From positions 3,410,001 to 3,474,000 of the forward strand of contig NZ_CP107989.1 of the NCBI RefSeq assembly GCF_041435015.1: a DNA stretch of 64,000 nucleotides, given 5' to 3'. The notes below the pieces were generated by a model. It saw only the letters and a program-made list of their open reading frames with translations. It searched no databases and had not been told where the DNA came from. Source of the DNA: Streptomyces canus (lineage in GTDB: Bacteria > Actinomycetota > Actinomycetes > Streptomycetales > Streptomycetaceae). Shown in pieces: positions 47,951-56,094 of this stretch (position 1 is the first letter of the stretch; every line of letters starts with the position of its first letter). A program made the position numbers and the translations under genes.

Positions 47951-50227
47951 TTACGGCTCGGTGATCGCCGATACGGAGGTGTCGGCGAGCGCCTTCGGCA
48001 GCCGGCCCGTGTGCAGCACCCCCAGCCGCTGGGTCGCCCGGGTCAGCGCCACATAGAGGTCGCTCGTGCCGTACAGCCCCGGCTCGACCACGAGCACGGA
48101 GTCGAATTCCAGGCCCTTCGACTGCCGGGGGTCGAGGAGTACGACGGTCCGCGTCAGGTCCGGCTCCGCGCCCGCGGTCACCCCGTCGAGCCGGGCCGCC
48201 AGCCTGCGGTGCAGATGGCGCGGGGCGATGACCGCGAGCCGCCCCTCGGCGGGGGTCAGCTCCTTCACCGCCTCCGCGACCGCGCCGGGCAGGTCGTCGG
48301 TGGCGCGCACCCACGGCCGCACCCCTGTCGACCGCACCGAACTCGGCGGCTCGAAGCCGGGGTCCGAGGCGCGCACCACGGCCGCCGCGAGCTCCATGAT
48401 CTCGGCCGGGGTGCGGTAGTTGACGCCCAGCCGGGCGTGCTCCCAGCGGTCCTCGACGTACGGCTCGAGGATCTTCTGCCACGAGCCCACGCCCGCCGCC
48501 TCCGCGGTCTGCGCCGGGTCGCCGACCAGGGTCATCGAACGGGTCGGGCTGCGCCGCATGAGCAGCCGCCAGGCCATCGGCGACAGCTCCTGCGCCTCGT
48601 CGACGATGATGTGCCCGAACGCCCACGTGCGGTCGGCCGCCGCGCGCTCGGCGGCGCTGCGGTGGTCGTCCTCCTCCTGCCGCTCGGCGAACCGCTCGGC
48701 GTCGATGATGTCGTGCGCGGACAGGACCTCGGAGTCCTCCTCGTCCTTGTCGTCGAACTCATAGGTCCGCGAGGCGTACGACACGTCCAGCACACCCTGC
48801 GCGTACGCGACCTGGTTCTCGCGCTCGCGCTCGGCCCGGGCCCGGGCCAGCCGTTCGTCCACGCCGAGGAGTTCCGCCGCCTCGTCGAGCAGGGGTACGT
48901 CCGCCACCGTCCACCCCCGGGTCACCGGACGGCGGATGGCGGCCGCGTCCTCGTCGGGGAGGTAGCCGACCGGATCGGCGAGGAAGTCAGCGACCAGCCG
49001 CTGCGGGGTCAGACGGGGCCACAACTGCTCGATGGCCGCCCAGACTTCGGGGTTCTCGGCGAGTTCTTCGCGGATCTGGGTGATGTCGCTCGGGTCCAGC
49101 AGATTCGTCCCGTCGAACGGATCCGTGCCGATGCGTTCGGCGACCATGTCGGTGAGCGTGTTGAGGATGTGGCCCTCGAAGTGTTCACGCGCCACGTTGT
49201 GCGGCAGCCGGGCGGCCCGGGTGCGCTCACGGGCGACCTTCACCAGGCCGTCGTCGAGCATGAGGATCTCGCGGTCGTGCTCGATCGCGATCACCGGGTC
49301 GGGCAGGGCCTGCCAGTCGCGTACGACGTCGGCGAGGACGTCCGCCATGGCGGCGCGCCCCTTCACCGCGGCCGCCGCGCGGCTGTCGGTCGCCGTCGCC
49401 TTCACGCCGGGGAAGAGCTCTCCGACCGTCGCGAGCAGCACGCCGGTCTCGCCCAGCGAGGGCAGCACCTCGCCGATGTAGCCGAGGAAGGCGGGGTTGG
49501 GGCCGACGATCAGCACGGCACGCTTGGCCAGCAACTCCCGGTGTTCGTAGAGAAGATACGCGGCCCGGTGCAGGGCGACGGCCGTCTTGCCGGTGCCCGG
49601 ACCGCCCTCGACCACCAGCACCCCGCGGTGGGGGGCGCGGATGATCTCGTCCTGCTCGGCCTGGATGGTCTGCACGATGTCGCTCATGCGTCCGGTGCGC
49701 GCGGAGTTGAGCGCGGCGAGCAGCACGGCGTCGCCGGTCGGGTCCTCGTGGCCGGTCCGTTCCTGGTCGCCCAGGTCGAGGATCTCGTCGTGCAGGTCGG
49801 TCACCCGGCGGCCCTCGGTGCCGATGTGCCGGCGACGGCGCAGGCCCATCGGGGTGTGGCCGGTGGCCAGGTAGAAGGGGCGGGCGACGCCGGCCCGCCA
49901 GTCGATGAGGATCGGGGTGCGTTCGGCGTCCTCGGTGCGCAGTCCGATCCGCCCGATGTGATGGGTGGTTCCCGAGGTGAGGTCGATCCGGCCGAAGCAG
50001 AGCGAACCGTCGACCGCGTTCAGCGCCGCCAGCAGCCCCGAGCGCTCGGCGACCAGGATGTCCCGCTCGAGGCGCGCCTGCATGGGAGTGTCGCCCTGGG
50101 CGAGCGCGTCCGTGACGGAGTCCTCGGTGTCGCCGCGCAGGGCGTCCACATGTGCGTACAGCCCGTCGATGAATTCCTGCTCCTGCCGCAATTCATCGTC
50201 CGGAAAACCGGTGTTTGACAATTCCAC
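47951..50227 (-). CDS. HelD/HelR-type RNA polymerase-recycling ATPase
   Basis: 758-residue superfamily-1 helicase-like motor. An N-terminal coiled-coil-prone segment (1-100, the part that enters the RNA polymerase secondary channel in HelD) precedes Walker A GGPGTGKTA, Walker B IIVDEAQELSP, motif III LVGDPAQTAEA and motif VI-like VALTRATQRLG. An acidic stretch, EFDDKDEEDSE, near residue 490 resembles the acidic loop that HelD inserts toward the active site. Actinobacterial relatives release RNA polymerase from DNA, and HelR protects it from rifamycins. GTG 50227 is the start. No rifamycin-associated element is visible upstream. Confidence 0.82.
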   Translation of the reverse strand: MELSNTGFPDDELRQEQEFIDGLYAHVDALRGDTEDSVTDALAQGDTPMQARLERDILVAERSGLLAALNAVDGSLCFGRIDLTSGTTHHIGRIGLRTEDAERTPILIDWRAGVARPFYLATGHTPMGLRRRRHIGTEGRRVTDLHDEILDLGDQERTGHEDPTGDAVLLAALNSARTGRMSDIVQTIQAEQDEIIRAPHRGVLVVEGGPGTGKTAVALHRAAYLLYEHRELLAKRAVLIVGPNPAFLGYIGEVLPSLGETGVLLATVGELFPGVKATATDSRAAAAVKGRAAMADVLADVVRDWQALPDPVIAIEHDREILMLDDGLVKVARERTRAARLPHNVAREHFEGHILNTLTDMVAERIGTDPFDGTNLLDPSDITQIREELAENPEVWAAIEQLWPRLTPQRLVADFLADPVGYLPDEDAAAIRRPVTRGWTVADVPLLDEAAELLGVDERLARARAERERENQVAYAQGVLDVSYASRTYEFDDKDEEDSEVLSAHDIIDAERFAERQEEDDHRSAAERAAADRTWAFGHIIVDEAQELSPMAWRLLMRRSPTRSMTLVGDPAQTAEAAGVGSWQKILEPYVEDRWEHARLGVNYRTPAEIMELAAAVVRASDPGFEPPSSVRSTGVRPWVRATDDLPGAVAEAVKELTPAEGRLAVIAPRHLHRRLAARLDGVTAGAEPDLTRTVVLLDPRQSKGLEFDSVLVVEPGLYGTSDLYVALTRATQRLGVLHTGRLPKALADTSVSAITEP

Positions 50228-50317
50228 TCCCGCCCGGATATACTCTGCTCACTGAGCTTCTTTGCGACTCACGCCTCTATGGGCATTGAAGTCGCGAATC
50301 ATTGAATATACGCAGAG

Positions 50318-50349
50318 AAATCCCCCGGGCGCAATCGCCCGGGGGATTT
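50318..50349. terminator. Perfect 14-bp hairpin downstream of the thioredoxin gene
   Basis: AAATCCCCCGGGCG, loop CAAT, CGCCCGGGGGATTT. The A/T ends give a T-run on both strands, so it could terminate in either direction. It ends the MerR-thioredoxin operon and lies upstream of the HelD-like gene in an unusually AT-rich 140-base region. Confidence 0.8.
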
Positions 50350-50366
50350 CTTTGTATTCCGTCAGG

Positions 50367-50699
50367 TCACAGGACGTCCGTCAGCTCCTCCAGCAGCCGC
50401 CGCTTGGGCCTCGCCCCCACCATCGACCGGACCGGCTCCCCGCCCCGGAACACCATGAAGGTGGGCATCGACAGCACCCTGTAGGCGTTTGTGGTCAGCG
50501 GATTGGTGTCGACGTCCAGTTGGACCACCTTGAGCCGCTCGCCCTCCTCCGCGGCGAGAGCCGTGAGCACCGGCCCCATCTGCCGGCACGGCGGACACCA
50601 GTCGGCGGTGAACTCCACCAGCACCGGCAGCTCCGAACCGAGCACCTCCGTCTCGAAGTCCGTGTCCGTCACCTCTGCCACACCCGCTGCCCTGATCAC
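50367..50699 (-). CDS. trxA: Thioredoxin with WCPPC active site
   Basis: 110-residue cytosolic thiol-disulfide oxidoreductase. The active site is TADWCPPC (Cys35, Cys38); classic thioredoxins have WCGPC, and Pro-Pro is expected to change the redox potential or partner range. The cis-Pro loop SMPTFMVF is intact. GTG 50699 overlaps the TGA of the MerR gene (GTGA) with GGGAGG upstream, so it is co-translated with its regulator. A longer frame to 50723 adds unrelated residues. Likely induced by whatever the MerR protein senses. Confidence 0.9.
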   Translation of the reverse strand: MIRAAGVAEVTDTDFETEVLGSELPVLVEFTADWCPPCRQMGPVLTALAAEEGERLKVVQLDVDTNPLTTNAYRVLSMPTFMVFRGGEPVRSMVGARPKRRLLEELTDVL

Positions 50700-51124
50700 C
50701 TGTGGATCCCTCCCAGTTCGCACTGCGGCTCCGGACCACCCGGAACCTCCGCGTCGGCGGCCAGCCCGTCTCGCGCCCGCTCGGCCCGCTCCAGCTGCTG
50801 CCCGACCTGGGCCCGAACGGACTGCAACTCGCCGATCAGCGCGTCCAGTTCACCGAGCTTGCGCCGGTAGACCGCGAGCGAGGCGGGGCACGCATCGCCC
50901 TCGGGGTGACCGGCCCGCAGACACTCCACGAACGGCCGGGTCTCCTCCAGGTCGAACCCGAAGTCCTGGAGCGTCCGGATCTGCCGGAGCAGCTTCAGGT
51001 CGTCCTCGTCGTAGGTCCGGTATCCGTTGTGGCCGCGCCGCGCGGGCAGCAGGCCCCGCGCCTCGTAGTAGCGCAGCGTCCGCGTCGTGGTCCCGGCCCG
51101 TGCGGCCAGCTCGCCGATTCGCAT
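50696..51124 (-). CDS. MerR-family regulator coupled to thioredoxin
   Basis: 142-residue regulator: N-terminal MerR winged HTH with RIGELAARAGTTTRTLRYYEARGL, a dimerisation coiled coil (about 80-120) and a short tail. One Cys pair-like spacing is seen (CLRAGHPEGDAC), as in some metal or thiol sensors of the family, so a redox or metal cue is possible. ATG 51124 sits 16 bases from a 20-bp palindrome that fits the MerR spacer type. It forms an operon with trxA by a 4-base overlap. Confidence 0.88.
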   Translation of the reverse strand: MRIGELAARAGTTTRTLRYYEARGLLPARRGHNGYRTYDEDDLKLLRQIRTLQDFGFDLEETRPFVECLRAGHPEGDACPASLAVYRRKLGELDALIGELQSVRAQVGQQLERAERARDGLAADAEVPGGPEPQCELGGIHR

Positions 51125-51139
51125 GCCTGGGAACGTAGT

Positions 51140-51159
51140 CCTTGACGCCGGCGTCAAGG
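51140..51159. promoter_or_regulatory. MerR-type operator and promoter
   Basis: Perfect palindrome CCTTGACGCCGGCGTCAAGG. On the minus strand TTGACG serves as -35, with TACGTT downstream close to the ATG of the MerR gene. The palindrome overlaps the last codons of the convergent-side Lrp gene (stop at 51154). Confidence 0.75.
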
Positions 51160-51663
51160 CAAGAGCGGTTTGCGCTGGACCGGAGAGGTCAGCACGATCG
51201 ACGTCGTCGTGCGACCCAGGGTGGAGACGTCTTCCAGGACGTCCTCCAGGTGGACGGTGTCCCGCACGGCGACCTTGAGGATCCAGCAGTCCTCTCCGAC
51301 CACGTGGTGCACCTCGGTGATCTCGGGGCGCTCCATCAGCTCCAGGGTCCTCGGATGCCGCAGGGTGTAGCCGCCGTGCGGGCTGACCCGGATGAACGCC
51401 TGGATGCCGTAGCCGAGCCGGGACGGAACCACGTGGGCGCCGTAGCCGCTGATCACGCCCGCCGCCTCGAGCCGCCGCACCCGCTCGGTGACCGCCGCCG
51501 GGCTCAGCCGCACCCGGCGGCCCAGCTCGCTGAGCTTGATCCGGCCGTCGGTCTGGAGGAGCTCCAGGATCTGCCGGTCCAGCACGTCGAAGGTGACCGA
51601 GGTTTCGTCGGCGGTGGCACGCAGCTTCCATGGTTCTTTCGGCGCAACTCCCCGAGCTCCCAT
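51154..51663 (-). CDS. Lrp/AsnC-family regulator
   Basis: 169-residue regulator: N-terminal HTH (LDRQILELLQTDGRIKLSEL, LSPAAVTERVRRLEAAGVI) and the C-terminal AsnC ligand-binding (RAM) domain with HHVVGEDCWILKVAVRD. About 20 extra N-terminal residues precede the HTH. ATG 51663 has AAGGGGG upstream. It is divergent from the SDR gene 45 bases away, which is thus a probable target, and its 3' end carries the operator of the MerR gene. Confidence 0.88.
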   Translation of the reverse strand: MGARGVAPKEPWKLRATADETSVTFDVLDRQILELLQTDGRIKLSELGRRVRLSPAAVTERVRRLEAAGVISGYGAHVVPSRLGYGIQAFIRVSPHGGYTLRHPRTLELMERPEITEVHHVVGEDCWILKVAVRDTVHLEDVLEDVSTLGRTTTSIVLTSPVQRKPLLP

Positions 51664-51708
51664 GATTCCCCCTTCAATACGTGGACATACGCCGGGAGAA
51701 TTATGGTC

Positions 51709-52620
51709 ATGGAAACCCCACGAGAGGTACTGGTCATCGGCGGCAGCCGTTACTTCGGCAAGCGGCTGATCGCACGACTGCTGGCCGCGGGCGACCGGGT
51801 CACGGTCCTCAACCGGGGCTCGTCCGCACCGCCTCGCGGGGCGATTCACCTGGTCGCGGACCGCGACGACGACAGCGCGTTGCGCAGCGCCCTGGGCTCG
51901 CGGACGTTCGACGTCGTCGTCGACCAGGTCTGCTACACCCCGCGCCAGGCGACGGTCGCCCGCCGGGTCTTCGCCGGACGCACCCGCCGCTATGTGATGA
52001 CCTCGACGGTGGAGGTGTACGAGTACGAGGACTCGATCGCCCTGGTGCGGGAGGACGCCGTCGACCCGGCGACCGTACCCGTCGATCTCGGACTTCCCTG
52101 GGACGACCCCGAATTCCTCGACTCCCATTACGGAGAAGGGAAGCGACAAGCGGAATCCGTGTTCGCCGCCGACCCCGAATTTCCCCTTACGACCGTCCGC
52201 GTGGCCCATGTCCTGGGCGGGGACGACGACTTCACCGGGCGGCTCGCCCATTACGCGGATCGTATCCGCACCGGTGAGCCCATCGCGGTCCCGGTGGACA
52301 ACCAGCCCGCCACCTACATCCACGTCGAGGAGATCGCCGACTTCCTCGCCTGGACGGTGGGCCAGGCCTTCACCGGCCCCGTGAACGCGGCCTCCCACGG
52401 GCTGCTGAGCACGGAGGAGTTGTGCAGGGCGCTGGCCGCGCACTTCCCGGAGGGGAAGACCGTCCTCCAACCGGTCGAGCTCGGCGAGGTCTCACCGTTC
52501 TCCTTCGCCCGCTCCTACGGCATGGACAACGTCCGCGCCACCCGACTCGGTTTCACCTTCGGCGACGCACGGCGATGGCTGCCACGAGCCGTGGCCGAGA
52601 CGCTCGGCAACGGCGCCTGA
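51709..52620 (+). CDS. NAD-dependent epimerase/reductase (extended SDR)
   Basis: 303-residue cytosolic Rossmann protein. The nucleotide motif VLVIGGSRYFGKRL (GGxxxxG type) is at the N-terminus. In place of the usual YxxxK the sequence SHYGEGKRQAES provides Tyr and Lys (Y-G-E-G-K). The rest matches isoflavone-reductase or UDP-glucose epimerase-like relatives, including chloroplast-type RNA-binding CSP41 homologues. The substrate is unknown. ATG 51709 lies nine bases after GGGAGA and is preferred over ATG 51703. Confidence 0.82.
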   Translation: METPREVLVIGGSRYFGKRLIARLLAAGDRVTVLNRGSSAPPRGAIHLVADRDDDSALRSALGSRTFDVVVDQVCYTPRQATVARRVFAGRTRRYVMTSTVEVYEYEDSIALVREDAVDPATVPVDLGLPWDDPEFLDSHYGEGKRQAESVFAADPEFPLTTVRVAHVLGGDDDFTGRLAHYADRIRTGEPIAVPVDNQPATYIHVEEIADFLAWTVGQAFTGPVNAASHGLLSTEELCRALAAHFPEGKTVLQPVELGEVSPFSFARSYGMDNVRATRLGFTFGDARRWLPRAVAETLGNGA

Positions 52621-52747
52621 GATCCGGTACGGCACCGTGGACGGACTGCGGGCGAGCGCGATGCCCGGGCACGGCATGCGGCCAACGGCCCGTCGTGGCG
52701 CACGAGGCGGCGAACGGTCCGTCGCGGCGCGGGTGACTGCACTCCCC

Positions 52748-52780
52748 AGGGGCGCGGGGAACTGCGCGACCAGCCCCCAC
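52748..52780. repeat. Streptomyces-type intergenic repeat
   Basis: AGGGGCGCGGGGAACTGCGC followed by GACCAGCCCCC, a short imperfect palindrome I recognise from many Streptomyces intergenic regions (from memory). It lies in the 245-base gap between the SDR gene and the convergent DUF2127 gene, after an imperfect tandem repeat of AACGGCCCGTCGTGGCGC type (about 52683-52732). No gene is seen in this gap. Confidence 0.55.
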
Positions 52781-52865
52781 TCACCCGCACCTGCCCGACA
52801 ACCTGAACCGGCACCCCCATAGGCACCCCGCCCACGCTGCTACGGGAGGTCACCGACCCCTGGGG

Positions 52866-53666
52866 TCAGGGGCGGTGCCGGGACCCCTGATCCGATGCGC
52901 TGAGCTCGCTCAGCCCGCCGGCCTCCTCCACCTCCAGCAGCGACGCGCTCTGCCGTTCCGCCTCGAAGGCCCGGTGGCCGCCGCGGAGGCCGAAAAGACG
53001 CTTGGCCAGCAGGATGTAGAGGACGGCGAGGACGTTGAGGAACAGGGTGGCGATCTTCAACCAGCTGATGTGCTCGGTCAGTTCGTAGATCTCCAGGGGC
53101 AGGAAGGCGGCGGTCGCGACCACCGTCAGGTACTCCGCCCAGCGCTTGGCGTACCAGAGGCCGACCGCCTCGACGAGCTCGATGACGGCGTACGCCAGCA
53201 GCAGCACGGCCACGAGGACGAGGGTGTCGTGCTCGTACCCGAAGGTCTTCTGGACGGTGTCGACGACCGGCGAGTGGTCCAGGTCGTAGTGGAAGTGCCG
53301 GAAGACCGGCCGGAAGACGTCCAGATACTCGTCGAAGAGCCGGCGCACCGCGTCCTGGCTGTTGCTGAACTTCCACACCGCCACGGCGGCCAGCACGATG
53401 AACACCCCGCGCACCGCCCGCTCGATCGCGAGGAAGCGAAGGATGAACAGATCCCTGAGCACCGTGCCGCGCGGCACGAGGGGCGCGTGGTCCGCCGGTC
53501 CCGAGCCGTGCGGCTCGCCGAGGGCGAAGTCGCCGCAGCGCAGGCAGCGCCACACCCCGCCCAGGGCGGTCTCGGCGTACAGCCGGTCCCGGAGGAGGGG
53601 TTCGTCCGGCGCGTACGTCACATGGCCGCGGCGCGCACAGGTGCGCCGGTCCCAGTCGATCTTCAT
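52866..53666 (-). CDS. DUF2127-family membrane protein
   Basis: 266-residue protein. The N-terminal 70 residues are soluble with a CxxC/CxxxxxC-type pattern (CARRGH, CLRCG) that could bind zinc. Then come four hydrophobic segments (about 85-235), including VFIVLAAVAVWKF, LVLVAVLLLAYAVIEL and ATLFLNVLAVLYILLAKRLFG, the DUF2127 core. An acidic cytosolic tail follows. The function is unknown. It is monocistronic, divergent from the TetR gene. Confidence 0.78.
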   Translation of the reverse strand: MKIDWDRRTCARRGHVTYAPDEPLLRDRLYAETALGGVWRCLRCGDFALGEPHGSGPADHAPLVPRGTVLRDLFILRFLAIERAVRGVFIVLAAVAVWKFSNSQDAVRRLFDEYLDVFRPVFRHFHYDLDHSPVVDTVQKTFGYEHDTLVLVAVLLLAYAVIELVEAVGLWYAKRWAEYLTVVATAAFLPLEIYELTEHISWLKIATLFLNVLAVLYILLAKRLFGLRGGHRAFEAERQSASLLEVEEAGGLSELSASDQGSRHRP

Positions 53667-53777
53667 CCCCCGTGTGCCTCCGATGGAAGAGCGTGCCGTC
53701 CGGGGACGGCACGCTAGTGGGGCCGGGTAAGAGTTCGGTGAGCCGGTGGGGGCTCGGTGCTGCGCAATACGCGTAGC

Positions 53778-53793
53778 TGCACAACCATGTGCA
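53778..53793. promoter_or_regulatory. 16-bp palindrome upstream of the TetR gene
   Basis: TGCACA, ACCA, TGTGCA, perfect, centred 32 bases before the TetR start and between it and the divergent DUF2127 gene. Typical size for a TetR operator; autoregulation is inferred. Confidence 0.5.
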
Positions 53794-53816
53794 ATTTCAG
53801 CCCGGGGAGGGGCACA

Positions 53817-54434
53817 ATGACGGCCATGACCACGGGCCGTTCACCTCGCGCCGAAGCCAACCGCCGTCACATCCTCGATGTCGCGCTCACCGAGCTGCTG
53901 CGCGACCCCGACGCGTCCATGGACCGGATCGCGCGCGCCGCGGGTGTCGTACGGCGGACCGTGTACGGCCACTTCCCGAGCCGTGAGGCGCTGATCGGCA
54001 CGCTCGTCGACGGGGCCGTGGAAGCAGTGGCGGCCGCGCACGCGGCGGGGCGCGAGGGGGCCGAGGACCTGGCGCAGGCCGTGGCGGGCTCTGTGCTCGC
54101 GGTCTGGGAGGTCGCCGACCGCTATCGCATCCTGGTCGCGCTCGCCCAGCGCAGCGTCACCGTGCAGGGCATCCGCGAGCGCCTCGCCCCCGTGCGCGAG
54201 GCCTGCACCGACCTGCTCCGGCGCGGCCTGGACACGGGCGTCTTCGTCTCACCGCTGCCCGCGCCCGCGCTGGCGTACGTCCACGAGCAGATGATGTTCG
54301 CGGTGATGGAGGCGGTGAACGACGGGCTGCTGGACGCGGAGGAGGCGGGCCGCTCCACCGCGGTCACCGTTCTGGCCGCGGCGGGCGTACCCGCCTCTCT
54401 GGCCACCGCGCTGGTGGCGAAGCTGAGCGACTGA
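53817..54434 (+). CDS. TetR-family regulator
   Basis: 205-residue repressor: N-terminal HTH (AEANRRHILDVALTELL, MDRIARAAGVVRRTVYGHF) and an all-helical ligand domain. ATG 53817 has GGGGAGGGG upstream; the frame runs to 53757 without HTH similarity. It is divergent from the DUF2127 membrane protein gene, its most likely target. The ligand is unknown. Confidence 0.88.
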   Translation: MTAMTTGRSPRAEANRRHILDVALTELLRDPDASMDRIARAAGVVRRTVYGHFPSREALIGTLVDGAVEAVAAAHAAGREGAEDLAQAVAGSVLAVWEVADRYRILVALAQRSVTVQGIRERLAPVREACTDLLRRGLDTGVFVSPLPAPALAYVHEQMMFAVMEAVNDGLLDAEEAGRSTAVTVLAAAGVPASLATALVAKLSD

Positions 54435-54453
54435 TTCTTCTGTGGGGGGGGTC

Positions 54454-54530
54454 CGGGCGGCCGAGCTACGGGGGAGTACTCGGCCGCCCGGGGCGGGAGC
54501 CGGGCCCGGGTTCAGGTCGGGCCCGGCTCG
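54454..54530. terminator. Two tandem perfect hairpins between convergent genes
   Basis: CCGGGCGGCCGAG / CTCGGCCGCCCGG (13 bp, loop 13) at 54454-54492 and GAGCCGGGCCCG / CGGGCCCGGCTC (12 bp, loop 9) at 54498-54530. They separate tetR (+) and dctA (-). Neither has a T-run, as is common in this genus. Confidence 0.65.
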
Positions 54531-54566
54531 GCTCTGTGTGACCGTACGGCCGGCGGTCCGCGCCGC

Positions 54567-55943
54567 TCAGGCCTTGGCCAGCTCCTTCTCGCCGCCCTGC
54601 TCGGGGATGTCCGCCGAGACGTCGTCGTCCTCGTGGTCCAGGAGCGTCTTCTCGTCGAAGGGCAGGTGACCGGCGAGCACCTGGTCGACGCGCTCGCGGT
54701 CGATCTCCTTGGTCCAGGTGCCGATCAGGACGGTGGCGACGGCGTTACCCGCGAAGTTGGTCAGGGCGCGCGCCTCGCTCATGAAGCGGTCGATGCCGAC
54801 GATCAGGCCGATGCCGTCGACCAGCGCGGGCTTGTGCGACTGAAGACCGCCGGCCAGGGTCGCGAGACCGGCGCCGGTGACACCGGCGGCGCCCTTCGAG
54901 GCGACGAACAGGAAGAGCAGCAGCGGGATCTGCTCGCCGATCGACATCGGCGTACCCATGGCGTCGGCGATGAACAGCGAGGCCATGGTCATGTAGATCA
55001 TGGTGCCGTCGAGGTTGAACGAGTAGCCGGTCGGGACCGTGATGCCGACCACCGGCTTGCTGACACCCAGGTGCTCCATCTTCGCGATGAGCCTCGGCAG
55101 CGCGGACTCGGAGGACGAGGTCGACAGGATCAGCAGGAACTCACGGCCCAGGTACTTGAAGAGCGTGAGGATGTTCAGACCGGCGATGATCCGCAGGAGG
55201 GTGCCGAGCACCACGATGACGAACAGGAAACAGGTGATGTAGAAGCCGACCATCAGGAGCGCGAGGTCCTTGAGCGCGTCCACACCCGCTGAACCGACGA
55301 CGGCGGCCATCGCGCCGAAGGCACCGATCGGGGCGGCCCACATCACCATGGCCAGGACGCGGAAGACGAGCCGCTGGATGTGCTCGACACCGCGCAGGAC
55401 CGGCGCTCCGGCCGGACCCATGGCCTGCAGCGCGAAACCGGCGAGCAGGGCGATCAGCAGGGTCTGGAGGACCTCGCCCTCGGTGAAGGCGGAGACGAAC
55501 GTGGTCGGGATGATGCCGAGCAGGAACTCGGTGGTGTCCTTGGCCTCCGCGTCGACCTGCGCGTGGCCGACGTCCTTGACCGCGTCGGTCACGGCGAGGC
55601 CGGTACCCGGGTCCAGGATGTTGCCGACGACCAGGCCGATGCCCAGCGCGACCAGCGACATGATCGTGAAGTAGAGGAGCGCGATACCGCCGACGGCGCC
55701 GACCTTGGCGGCCTTCCGCACCGATCCGATACCGAGCACGATCGTGCAGAAGATGATCGGCGAGATCATCATCTTGATCAGGTTCACAAAGCCGGTACCG
55801 ATGGGCTTGAGCTCCACGGCGAAGTCGGGGGCGACCAGGCCGACCGTGATACCGATGGCGACCGCGACGATCACCGCGATGTAGAGGTAGTGAGTGCGGT
55901 CCTTTTTGACTGCGGGTGCCGTATCGGGGGTGCTGGCGGCCAC
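54567..55943 (-). CDS. dctA: C4-dicarboxylate:cation symporter (DAACS family)
   Basis: 458-residue membrane transporter for succinate, malate or fumarate with sodium or protons. Eight spans and two re-entrant hairpins; the signature regions ILSTSSSESALPRLIAKM (the serine-rich hairpin), GYSFNLDGTMIYMTMA (cation and substrate binding) and ASKGAAGVTGAGL are intact. GTG 55943 follows AAGGAGG by seven bases, which decides it over ATG 55973 and the frame start 55991. It is divergent from a CitA/DcuS-type kinase, the usual dct arrangement, so it is probably induced by external dicarboxylates. Confidence 0.9.
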   Translation of the reverse strand: MAASTPDTAPAVKKDRTHYLYIAVIVAVAIGITVGLVAPDFAVELKPIGTGFVNLIKMMISPIIFCTIVLGIGSVRKAAKVGAVGGIALLYFTIMSLVALGIGLVVGNILDPGTGLAVTDAVKDVGHAQVDAEAKDTTEFLLGIIPTTFVSAFTEGEVLQTLLIALLAGFALQAMGPAGAPVLRGVEHIQRLVFRVLAMVMWAAPIGAFGAMAAVVGSAGVDALKDLALLMVGFYITCFLFVIVVLGTLLRIIAGLNILTLFKYLGREFLLILSTSSSESALPRLIAKMEHLGVSKPVVGITVPTGYSFNLDGTMIYMTMASLFIADAMGTPMSIGEQIPLLLFLFVASKGAAGVTGAGLATLAGGLQSHKPALVDGIGLIVGIDRFMSEARALTNFAGNAVATVLIGTWTKEIDRERVDQVLAGHLPFDEKTLLDHEDDDVSADIPEQGGEKELAKA

Positions 55944-56025
55944 GGCTGCCCTCCTTGACGTCGTCGTCGGCATGACCGGCGTGCGGCTCACGTCCGGGCT
56001 TTTGAAGGAATGCCGTGACTATCCC

Positions 56026-56042
56026 CCGCCCTGTGAGGGCGG
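56026..56042. promoter_or_regulatory. Short hairpin/inverted repeat in the dctA-kinase intergenic region
   Basis: CCGCCC, loop TGTGA, GGGCGG, midway between the divergent starts. It may be a regulator site or a leader hairpin. AT-rich TTCATTTAGTTCACAAT follows, a plausible promoter for the kinase. Confidence 0.35.
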
Positions 56043-56094
56043 TCACCCTTCCGTTCATTTAGTTCACAATCAGCCATGGAGGCAGACTGACGAC

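Noticed and set aside
50228..50317. Rifamycin-associated element upstream of the HelD-like gene
   Set aside because: I looked for the inverted GGGGCTTGCGGCAAG-type motif and did not find it.
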